From Chrysophaeum taylorii (lineage: Eukaryota; Sar; Pelagophyceae; Pelagomonadales; Pelagomonadaceae): 64,000 bases of DNA. Of this stretch, positions 49,338 to 57,874 are shown piece after piece. The position numbers and the translations under genes are program-made. The stretch's first letter is position 1; each line of letters starts with the position of its first letter. Where the stretch lies: positions 186,001 through 250,000 of the forward strand of contig JAQMWT010000057.1 of assembly GCA_029834535.1 (NCBI GenBank), given 5' to 3'. The notes below the pieces were generated by a model. It was not told the DNA's origin, made no database searches, and saw only the letters and a program-made list of their open reading frames with translations.

Positions 49338-50076
49338 ATGACGAATCCGTGGGCGGACGACGACGCCGGGCTGCGCGAGTTCTTAGGAAACGCGGCGCCG
49401 TCGTCGAACGAGGTGAGACTTCCCGAGTCGATGTTATTGACGACGACGACGACGATAGGCGCGACCGACGGGCCCTCGGTTCTCGAACCGGACCCCCGGC
49501 GCCGAGCTCGTGGCGTCGGCGATCCAGCAAATTCTGTCCCAGGGTTCTCAGGACCAACCGTCAGTGGGCACGTTGTTCGGCGGCACGGGCGGAGCGGGCG
49601 ATTTTCTCGGGTCTCTCCAGCCTCTCCTCGCGCTGCCGGCGAGGAACGGAGATGGTACCTCGCTTCTCGGCGACTACGCCGTCGGGAACATCACTAACAT
49701 CATCGAGCAGCTCATGGCGAACGACCCGACGGCGCACCCCCCCGCGCCTGCCTCGAAGAAGGCCGTGAGGCGGCTGTGCACGAAGATAGACATCGCTCAG
49801 ACCCACGTCGACGACGGCTGGGAGTGCGCCATCCACAAGGAACCCTTCGGCGTTGGCGAAGTCGCGACGCGCCTCCCCTGCGGCCACGTCTTTTTGGAGG
49901 ACGCCATCCTCCGCTGGCTCGACGACCACCACTCGTGCCCCGTCTGTCGCCACGCGCTTCCCACCGACGACGAGGAGGCGGAGGCGCAACGCGACGCCGA
50001 CGCCGCGGCCGACGCCGCTGCCGCCGCAGCGGCCGCGCTCTGCTCCATCTCGTCAAACGCGACCCCCTCATCATAG
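49338..50076 (+). CDS. RING-like protein with incomplete zinc ligands (2 exons)
   Basis: Spliced model: exons 49338-49412 and 49459-50076, giving 230 residues. The 46-nt intron has donor GTGAGA and acceptor GATAG. The layout is that of RNF115/126-type RING-H2 ligases: a low-complexity N-terminal half, the helix YAVGNITNIIEQLMANDP, the conserved KIDIAQ segment before the finger, and then WECAIHKEPFGVGEVATRLPCGHVFLEDAI, LRWLDDHHSCPVCRHALP. In RING-H2 the pattern is CxxC...CxHxxHxxC...CxxC. Here ligand 2 is His (CAIH), and ligands 5 and 6 are Leu and Ala (CGHVFLEDA). One zinc site (C, H, C, C) is intact and the other is short of two ligands. It may be a U-box-like or inactive finger. An acidic and Ala-rich tail follows. 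Confidence 0.8.
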
Positions 50077-50558
50077 GTTGTCGTTTGTTGGGGTACGCGA
50101 GTAACACCATCGTCCTCTTCCTCCCGCGCGAAAACAACAATAAATATCAAACGAAAAACAACGCCTACTCCTCCTCGATGCTGCGGCTTGATCCGCCGCA
50201 CATCCTCTCGTCTCGCCAAGATCACAATACCCACGTGCTTTCCCCCACTTCTTATCTTGTACGCGATGGTTGACACCGTCGTGTCCGAGCCACGTTCCTC
50301 TCGCCGTGGTTCGCGCGAGGAAGGGACGCAGCTGACAACTCGATATCCCCGACGCAGCAGCCATCATCTTCGTCGGGCCGCGCGCTGCGACCCCGTCGGG
50401 TTTTAGCTTGTTCTATCTTAGTCGTCGCGTTTTCAACCAATCCCTACCGACTCACTTCCAGTCCGAGGGCGGTTTGTAGTCGCCGGAAATGATTGATTGA
50501 TTGATTGATTGATTGATATGCGCGTCTCAATGGCGCGCGATACTATTATGCTCGGGGG
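50077..50558. other. Spacer between RING and shugoshin genes
   Basis: Convergent 3' ends flank this spacer of about 480 bp. It contains a (TGAT)n run at 50491-50517. No gene is supported. Confidence 0.5.
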
Positions 50559-51158
50559 TCAGCAGCCGCGCGGGCGCCGCATTTTTGCTTTCAGGGAGGG
50601 CTCGGCGTAGCTGAGACGCTTCAGATTTCGTCGCGATCGTCTGTCGGGATCCGAGGCAGCGTCGTGCGCGGGGACGCGAGTCGTCGTCGTCCAAGTTTCG
50701 CCGTCGGTGGCGCGCGCTGGCGTCTCGTCGTTGGGAGCGCGGGGAGGAGTTGTTGTCGCCGTTTTGGGCTCGCGCGTGACGCCGGGGAGATCCGCACGAG
50801 GAGGCGGGGTCGTTTGATCCAAAAAGTCCGCCTGCGTGACCTGCGTCCCCGCAGACTTTGTCGGACGTCCGCTCGATCGCACGTTGAGTAGATCTCGCGT
50901 AAGAGCGCTGATCTTTCGGATCTTTCGCTCGTTGCCACGACGCAGCTCGGCGATCTCCATCGCGAGGGCCTGATTGTTTTGGAGCAACTCCTGCGCTGTT
51001 GTCGTCTTGACGCTGAGTCGCTTGCCCTCGAGACTGTCGCGAATCATATTCGTCGAATCACTCGTCTCAACCGTAGAGCCGCCTTTCCTGTGCGTCTCGC
51101 CGGCACCCGGTGATGGTGGTGGTTTCAAGGAGCTTGAGTACGCATTTCGCGCCCTCAT
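50559..51158 (-). CDS. SGO: Shugoshin-like cohesin protector
   Basis: This 199-residue single-exon protein has the two diagnostic shugoshin parts. Near residues 55-95 is an N-terminal coiled coil, TAQELLQNNQALAMEIAELR followed by GNERKIRKISALTRDLLNVR. At the C terminus is the basic SGO motif RRNLKRLSYAEPSLKAKMRR, which matches the family pattern R-R-x5-Y-x-E-P-S-L-x-x-K-x-R-R. Shugoshins recruit PP2A through the coiled coil and bind phosphorylated H2A at centromeres through the basic motif, protecting cohesin. It is much shorter than animal SGO1/2 and the middle linker is only about 80 residues (Thr/Pro/Arg-rich). The assignment rests mainly on the C-terminal motif. Confidence 0.75.
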   Translation of the reverse strand: MRARNAYSSSLKPPPSPGAGETHRKGGSTVETSDSTNMIRDSLEGKRLSVKTTTAQELLQNNQALAMEIAELRRGNERKIRKISALTRDLLNVRSSGRPTKSAGTQVTQADFLDQTTPPPRADLPGVTREPKTATTTPPRAPNDETPARATDGETWTTTTRVPAHDAASDPDRRSRRNLKRLSYAEPSLKAKMRRPRGC

Positions 51159-52587
51159 TATCTGCTACCTTCGTCTGCTAAATTCGTCACGCCATAACGT
51201 CGGTTCGAACTCAGCGAAGGGTTGACCGAAGAATTCAAACGAGGGGGGTCGTATCATCGGTAATTCTCCCTCGGATGGATTTGCAGTCAACACCCCTGGC
51301 CGGCCGACCGGCTGGAGACCCTCTATCTTCGACACGAGGGCATCGCGGTAATGATTCTAGACCGGCGATACGGGATATAGGCCTTCTCGCGCGCGCGCGC
51401 TGGCTCGCAGCCACTAAGAAAGTCCAAGTCGGCCTTGCCGCCGAATCAGTTACTCAGTTACTGACTTACTTAGTTAGATCGGGTGGCCCTCGTGCTGATC
51501 TTCTGTCGCCGTCGCCGCCAACGTGGCCGTATTCATTTTTCGCTCGAAAAAAAAAAGGGGGAGATGGACAGACAGATAGATAGATAGATAATAATTCCCC
51601 CCTTCTGCAATCTAGGCGCAGCGGGCGCTATAGAACATACATACCAACGTTTCAATAGATGTGTAACACCTGGGTCTCTACCAGCCTACCTGAAAAGGGA
51701 GCAGCAACCTTCTTACTAGCACGCATTCGCCGAACCGCATCTTCAATTCTCGCATGCCCTTTTTCCAACGCTTGTTTATTACTTACACTGAGACTCGATT
51801 GAAGCCAACCTGAAGCGATGAGGCATGTGGAAGTGTGAGGAAGCTATGACACTTACCCCTGCACCACGTATCTAGTATCCCTACGTCATTCCCTTATCGC
51901 TAGTCTAACTGGAGAGATTTGACCCTCTCCGGGTACATGGTAGAGACTGCGTGCAGTCTTAGGCGTGTACAGACCATTCCGCTTGTCACATGCTACTACA
52001 CAAGGTAGGGATTTAGGCCCTAACTCCTTAAGGACATTAAGTCCCATAGAAGCGTTTACACTGACAACGAGGAACGAAGCCTCTGTTAATTAAACAGAAA
52101 GCACCGTACCTGACGGTACGCACCTGGAGGCCTACTCCACGTTGGAAAGAGCTTCAGACTGTATTCTTCATAGTCATGAAAATAATAATTGCGGAAGGGT
52201 AAGGGAGGAAAGAGGGAAAGCCGTATTGCGGAGAGAAAACCCTCTAGTGGAGATAGGTGTGAAAGGAGTGAGGTGTTCCAGTGTCGTACACGTAATAGTG
52301 TAGCGCTCTGGACTCCCTCAACGTGTGGAATAATTGTTTATCCATTTCAGACGTTCTTGAGGGCGGAGCTTGTGTATGATACATGAGAGCAGCGAACAGA
52401 TTAAACAAACAACAATAATACAAAGGAATAAGTAACTTAACAATTAAGTTTAGGAGGATGAAGTTGGACGTGTTGTGACATTGCGTAGAGAAGCGGCATC
52501 CACAACATCAGATGTGTGGTCCATCTCATCATCGCTATTATCTTCAAGTTCTTTTATTTCTGAAGAGGAAGAATCATGATCTTCGGG
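51159..52587. other. Junction between host sequence and retroelement
   Basis: Up to about 51600 the sequence is host-like (GC-rich, with a CGCGCGCGC run near 51391 and an ACAGATAGATAGATA run at 51571-51590). Beyond that composition drops to AT-richer DNA like the element. A long terminal repeat would be expected here, but no second copy exists in the window to define its ends. Confidence 0.4.
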
Positions 52588-53436
52588 TTAGTCATTAGAG
52601 GTATTGTTTGTAGTGATAGCACCACTGAGGACGACCAGGGGTGCCATGACAGAAGATAGATAGGACATAGCTGCGTCCGGTGTTAAGGTATTCAAGTCTG
52701 CTGCTGGAATAACATGATCCTGTGCATCAGACATAGAGGTATATAAGTTATTAGCTGTATCGTCGATTAGAGTTTGCTGTGCCTCTTCATAAGTATTTGG
52801 AGGAAACTGTCCAATAGACGAAATGAGCGATCGCGAGATTATGTGAACAAAGACAGCAAGGGTAGGCATCATAGTATCTTGGTGCATTTGGTAGCTTGAT
52901 AGTATATTATCTAAGAGCGCAACATGCTTGATGTTTTCGGTTACTTGGGCATTTAAAGTGGCATAAGCTTCTTGTAGCTGAGTTATATTCCTCAAGGCAT
53001 CAGATAGTTGTAGGTCTCGTTCCATCAATTGCTGATCACTTTTAGTGATACGTGAGGATAGAGATTGAACTTCTTCTTTTAGCTGGCGCAAAGATTCAAC
53101 TACATTATCGTTAAGTTCGTCTGGCGTGGGTTCAACTGGTGCGGTTTCGACTGGTGCAGGTTTTTTATCCTCAGACAATTTAGTGTCTGAAAATGCGCCT
53201 ATTATGGCAGAGGGATAGCCAACCTGGACTAGTACGTTTTTGAAGGCGGTCTGATGCTCGGGTGAAAGTTGAAGAAAGCAATCCAACATTGGCGGCGGTA
53301 ACATCTCGTGAGAAGTGTCATTAAACTGGTAAAAGACATCATTAACGAAACTTTCAGTGAGCACATTAAGTAGCTCATCAGGATTAGTCACGACACAGAC
53401 TTTATCTTCAACAGACTGTAGTAATGACCAAGCCAC
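52588..53436 (-). CDS. Antisense coiled-coil protein of the retroelement region
   Basis: This 282-residue minus-strand frame has the AT-richer codon use of the retroelement rather than of host genes. The middle (about residues 110-170) is a clear coiled coil (ESLRQLKEEVQSLSSRI; LQEAYATLNAQVTENIKHV). The last part is helical with hydrophobic patches (PTLAVFVHIISRSLISSIGQ). The N-terminal third contains LLNVLTESFVNDVFYQF. It is not recognised. It lies 30 bp from the next antisense frame, and the pair seems to be a small unit. Confidence 0.5.
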   Translation of the reverse strand: MAWSLLQSVEDKVCVVTNPDELLNVLTESFVNDVFYQFNDTSHEMLPPPMLDCFLQLSPEHQTAFKNVLVQVGYPSAIIGAFSDTKLSEDKKPAPVETAPVEPTPDELNDNVVESLRQLKEEVQSLSSRITKSDQQLMERDLQLSDALRNITQLQEAYATLNAQVTENIKHVALLDNILSSYQMHQDTMMPTLAVFVHIISRSLISSIGQFPPNTYEEAQQTLIDDTANNLYTSMSDAQDHVIPAADLNTLTPDAAMSYLSSVMAPLVVLSGAITTNNTSND

Positions 53437-53466
53437 TACAAGAATCTCGAGATTGACATTCGAGAT

Positions 53467-54168
53467 TTAAGGCAGCTGTAGCAAGAGGGGAGCGTTGTCG
53501 TTAGGATTCACAATAACTTTAGAAGCAGTCAGATTACGGGTTGCCATACATTTCAGGAGCGCCTCTTTAAGCAGCTTGTTGATTGCAATGGACTTCCCAA
53601 AGCGGAGAATGATAGCTCTCATGTGTGCAGCTGGATCATTATAGCAAGAAAGATGAAACGACTGACGACTGTTCCTAATTAACGCTGTCCCGTGCTGCGA
53701 CAGATTACACATGACACAGATCAAAATGAAAAATGGACGCGGTACGTCAAAACAATGCGAAGCATGTTGATCTGACGCAAGGTGGTCCTCGATGATTTTG
53801 ATGATTTTGTCTGTTTTAATTTCATCTTCGGTGCAAATGGCGAGTACAAGGGGCGTGCCCGGCGCATCGGTTTTATTGAAACATTTCGTACACATTATGT
53901 GTACTTTGACAACGCCTTTAATGGGTGGGTATCGATGCAATCGAATACCCTCGTTTGCCGGTATGTTAAGAGCATTACGTATGCGCTTCGCCTTTAGACA
54001 CAATAGAGAGCTCGGGAAGTGGAGGTTGTCAACGCAGTTATTTTTTTGTGCCTCAGTAAGCAATTGTTGGATGGATTGATGCCAACATTGAGGATTCTTA
54101 GGTGACGGTAGCAAAAAATTCGGTGGCTGGGTGCTAAGCGAGAGAACGTTACGAGACATCATCGCCAT
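53467..54168 (-). CDS. Antisense Cys/His-bearing protein of the retroelement region
   Basis: This 233-residue minus-strand frame starts upstream of the coiled-coil frame on the same strand. It has a possible zinc-binding arrangement (VHIMCTKCFNKTD, then HLASDQHASHC) followed by FILICVMCNLSQHGTALIRN and a basic helical end (RFGKSIAINKLLKEALLKCM). A DNA- or RNA-binding role is inferred from the Cys/His pairs only. No family is recognised. Codon use and position tie it to the retroelement, but it could equally belong to a separate insertion. Confidence 0.5.
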   Translation of the reverse strand: MAMMSRNVLSLSTQPPNFLLPSPKNPQCWHQSIQQLLTEAQKNNCVDNLHFPSSLLCLKAKRIRNALNIPANEGIRLHRYPPIKGVVKVHIMCTKCFNKTDAPGTPLVLAICTEDEIKTDKIIKIIEDHLASDQHASHCFDVPRPFFILICVMCNLSQHGTALIRNSRQSFHLSCYNDPAAHMRAIILRFGKSIAINKLLKEALLKCMATRNLTASKVIVNPNDNAPLLLQLP

Positions 54169-55082
54169 AGCATCGAATTTACAATGCTTTAGAAGAAAGT
54201 ATTCGGTGTTTGCAACATTAGATTTAGAATGGTGCTGTGTTGTTTGTGCAGAGAAATCTGCTGCCTCTTACCCTTATCCGTCCGTTGAGAACGTGATCTC
54301 TTCCTTACCCTTTCTTCTTCCTTTCTACACAATCAAATAGTCCTCTGATTTGTGCTTACGCTCATCATCATGGTCTAGCGCGTCCCGAGGTATGTAGCAC
54401 TATACACTTTACCTTTCTCGTGTAGTTCTAGATGCCGCCTGTCGTGTTCTGAGGATATAGGGAACATACCTTTTCATTCCCCGAATTAAATACTTCCAGA
54501 CGTTCATGATGAGACGGGATGGTTTCCCAGGTGACTTACCACTGCTTGCTAAATGCTCTGCAGGTTATGGGCCAAGGCGGGTCCCTGAGAAACCATGTGT
54601 TAAAACGTGCACGTAACCTATGGGTATTGGGCCGTTACCGCGCCGGTTCAGCCTCGACACGTAAACACACTTGTGAATACAACACCATTACCATTGGGCT
54701 GTATATAATACCTTTTGCACACGTGATCGTGTAACCTTGTGTGCACCTGCTCATAGTATCGTATTGTCATGTCAATGTTGATGTGTGTGTAATTGGCTAA
54801 CCTGTACTCTTTCACACATGCTATGGAATATTTTGGGTACGTCCACTCGTACATTCCATGGCAACGCACTTAATAAGCTCCTTGAGAGCACCAAAACTAA
54901 CCAGCTGCCTGAGTGACTACGCTTAGCGACACTACTCTGGACTCACAGCTTGCACAGTCGTCAAATAGACATCTTTCTATCGAAAACGATGAGTGTACAT
55001 AGACACCGATAGACAGACCCCCTTAGAATGTCTATACAGTGTCAACTGCGTGACTGAACCCAGAGGCTCCCCGTCAACTGGT
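54169..55082. other. Leader region between antisense frames and Gag
   Basis: About 900 bp without a supported gene. This is where a bidirectional promoter serving the antisense frames and the element would lie. A primer-binding site was not identified. Confidence 0.35.
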
Positions 55083-56573
55083 ATGGCAGAACACGCAGCA
55101 CGAGCCGCACCCAAGGCGATCACAGGTGCGGATATATTGAAGCTCGAAGCTCCTGTAGTTGAGTTTCTTAACGATGGAAATCGATTTCAGCTTCAGACTC
55201 GCAAGGTATCCTTGCAAATCAAGCTCATTAAGCAATTGTTACGGTCCAGTCATGCCAATGCCTTTCTCGAGTACGACTCGTACGAAGCATATACGCGGTC
55301 ATGCAAGGACTGCGAGATCCTCCGGAATCAAATTCTCGATCGCGTTTTCCTGGAATGGAAGACCGATAGGGCTACTGATCTCCGTTTAGCTGTTGATGAA
55401 TTGCCCCCTGAGTATCAGGAATGGCATTTCACCAACGAAGCTTTCCCCCACTTACCTGATGCAGGAGTAGATCAGCTAGCTACTGTCTGTTACGACTATG
55501 AAGTCAAGGAATTACGTCCTGAAGTCAATGCCCGTTTCTTAGAAGAGGAACGAATCTTAAATCGCGCGCACCCGAAGGCATTAGCTTTCGACACCCGTGT
55601 TCGTGCCCCTGTTACTATGTTTTCGTTAACTGCTGCTGACTGGCACACTTATCAGAACACGTATGCTACATTCTTGCATACTTACTTCAATCTTGAAAGT
55701 GTTGGAAAACCAGCACTTGCGGCCTGGCCCGCCATCAATGAGGTATATAACAAAAGTTATTTACCCAACAAGGCTCGAGCCATTATGCTCATCGCCTTTA
55801 GTCACTGCGAGTCTGTTACGACTACTGATGTGTCCTATTTGAAACAGCAATTTAACTCTGTTGTTTATAATCCTAACTGGTATGTCCATGTATTTATCGA
55901 AGCTGTCCTAGCATTTAGGCAAATCTCTTACCAACTTAACCAGGAAGAGACTGACCTTCAATTCGACTTTGGCACTCTTTGTAGAAAAATCTATGAAGAG
56001 ATACATCGGCATTATGCCGATAATACCAGCAACAATCGTTACGATCGTGGTTGGGTAGATTGGTGTTATATGTATGAAACCCGATCTTCATCTCGGCCTG
56101 TGCCAGAAGCTGAACGATTGTGTCACCCTACCAACCCTAGCTACATTTTAGAATACGCATTAGACCTATACAGTGTAGTATCAAATGGGTCGAACAAAAG
56201 ACGCTTAGAACGCCCCGTTTCTTGGCAACCCTATGTCGAAGGTTTATCATCTCAACCAAAGCCAAAGTTACTACTTACAAACACGCTGGATTTAGCAGAC
56301 AAAAGTCTGACTCAAACTGCTAGCACACTCGCCTTCATCACTTCGTCTCAACCTGGTACATCTTCCACGTTTAATGCTAGACGCTTGCGTAACTCTAATG
56401 ATGCTCGCCAGCCTTTCTCTCGCAGCGATTTATCGTATTATCGTTCTGGTGATTCTTACGTCACCAAGAAAACTGCTGGACAGTCTCATGACCGTCTAAT
56501 TTACCCCCGCACTTTTGAGAGGTCCTCTAGGTCGAACATGAAATTATTAGATATCGAACAAATCACACCTTAA
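55083..56573 (+). CDS. Gag-position protein of the retroelement
   Basis: The ATG at 55083 (MAEHAARAAPK) gives about 496 residues. The frame is open slightly upstream. It lies where Gag is expected in a copia element and is mostly helical with aromatic residues, as in capsid-like domains (YATFLHTYFNLESVGKPALA; LIAFSHCESVTTTDVSYLKQ). No zinc knuckle is visible. Assignment is by position. Confidence 0.6.
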   Translation: MAEHAARAAPKAITGADILKLEAPVVEFLNDGNRFQLQTRKVSLQIKLIKQLLRSSHANAFLEYDSYEAYTRSCKDCEILRNQILDRVFLEWKTDRATDLRLAVDELPPEYQEWHFTNEAFPHLPDAGVDQLATVCYDYEVKELRPEVNARFLEEERILNRAHPKALAFDTRVRAPVTMFSLTAADWHTYQNTYATFLHTYFNLESVGKPALAAWPAINEVYNKSYLPNKARAIMLIAFSHCESVTTTDVSYLKQQFNSVVYNPNWYVHVFIEAVLAFRQISYQLNQEETDLQFDFGTLCRKIYEEIHRHYADNTSNNRYDRGWVDWCYMYETRSSSRPVPEAERLCHPTNPSYILEYALDLYSVVSNGSNKRRLERPVSWQPYVEGLSSQPKPKLLLTNTLDLADKSLTQTASTLAFITSSQPGTSSTFNARRLRNSNDARQPFSRSDLSYYRSGDSYVTKKTAGQSHDRLIYPRTFERSSRSNMKLLDIEQITP

Positions 56574-56611
56574 ACACCCTGCGAGAACAGTGTAGTGAAC
56601 TTACGAAGCAT

Positions 56612-57859
56612 GTGACAGATAATGATACCACGGCTCAGTTACAACAGAATATCAACGAGTTATTTGAGACTCTATTACAAACAGCTGACATTCTGTCAAC
56701 GACATATACTGAGGACAACAGCAATTTACTTCGTCTAAACGAACAACTCATGTTTGCAGAAGACATCATTTATGATATAGACGTTCATCTATCCTCGACC
56801 GAAAAGTCGTTAAACTACGTGGAGCCACAACACCATACTGTTGTTACTGCTCCCAACCCAAAGGCAACTCCTCCTACTACAAACACACAGGGTAAACCTT
56901 CCAATACTGTGCCTAACCTCTTTACCGCTTCCGCCATCTCGGCTTTACCACCAGCGTTATTGTCCTCGCTATCTTCACAGGTCCAATCTGCCCTCAACCT
57001 ACCATCACAAGCCGAAACCAAAAGGGATGCCGATCATACTTCGCTATCGTCATTTGATGAAAAGCACGGCATGGCTGATGAGGCTGACGAACCATCACCA
57101 CCTGTTCAACCGATTATTATTCCAACGAATCTACTATTGCTGGAGAACTTCTTCACAGCCAGCCTCTCCACCACTTGCACACATTCAGAAAACGCCTTCC
57201 TCACCAACTACATGAAGGTAAACAGTGTCCATCCACATTGCTCTTTCCTATATTTTGACTCTTGTGCTACCATCTCATTGATGTCCACCTACGATTTCGC
57301 TATACCCAATCATATAATACCATTGGACTCTAAGTACGCCCCGATTGTTATTCAGGCGGCAACAGGACAACAACGGGTATCACACATGATGTTAACACGC
57401 AACATCGTTGTTCCCCTACCAGATCACCCACAAATTGGCTACGTTAAGATCGACTTCGCTTTATATCTTCAACCAGTGCATGACCGACATCTCGCTATCC
57501 TGAGCATGCTCGAATGGAACCAGACCAATCTTACCACCGTGTTCAACGATCGAGCTGAGCCAAAGCTCAGCGCTGTCACGAGTCGCATAGACAAAGATGT
57601 ACGTATCCCCATACACTACATAGCAGCTAATTTACCTGCTCTCCCTTGTCTCACTTACAACATCGCTCGTGACAAGCAACTCGAACTTCGTTCCCTCGCA
57701 TTTCCCCTCAAGCGATACCATGAAAACAGGGATCTACTGGCATACTACAACTACCTACTCCAAAGAGTTTTACCAGAACGCCCGTGGATTCGCCCTTTGG
57801 TTCTCAATCTTCGGAAACAGAACAAGTTTGTTCAGCAAAAAACACAGCCACTAACTTGA
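56612..57859 (+). CDS. Aspartic-protease-like part of the retroelement
   Basis: A 415-residue frame. After an N-terminal low-complexity half, the segment SFLYFDSCATISLMSTYDFA resembles the D-S/T-G-A active-site strand of retropepsins, followed by IVIQAATGQQ and LAILSMLEWNQ, which resemble the flap and the ILG-type strand. It lies between the Gag-position and methyltransferase-like parts. Confidence 0.6.
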   Translation: MTDNDTTAQLQQNINELFETLLQTADILSTTYTEDNSNLLRLNEQLMFAEDIIYDIDVHLSSTEKSLNYVEPQHHTVVTAPNPKATPPTTNTQGKPSNTVPNLFTASAISALPPALLSSLSSQVQSALNLPSQAETKRDADHTSLSSFDEKHGMADEADEPSPPVQPIIIPTNLLLLENFFTASLSTTCTHSENAFLTNYMKVNSVHPHCSFLYFDSCATISLMSTYDFAIPNHIIPLDSKYAPIVIQAATGQQRVSHMMLTRNIVVPLPDHPQIGYVKIDFALYLQPVHDRHLAILSMLEWNQTNLTTVFNDRAEPKLSAVTSRIDKDVRIPIHYIAANLPALPCLTYNIARDKQLELRSLAFPLKRYHENRDLLAYYNYLLQRVLPERPWIRPLVLNLRKQNKFVQQKTQPLT

Positions 57860-57874
57860 CTACTTTCACGCCCA

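Noticed and set aside
51190-51210. GGTTCGAAC as a tRNA B-box
   Set aside because: The flanking bases do not form a T-stem and no A-box lies upstream.
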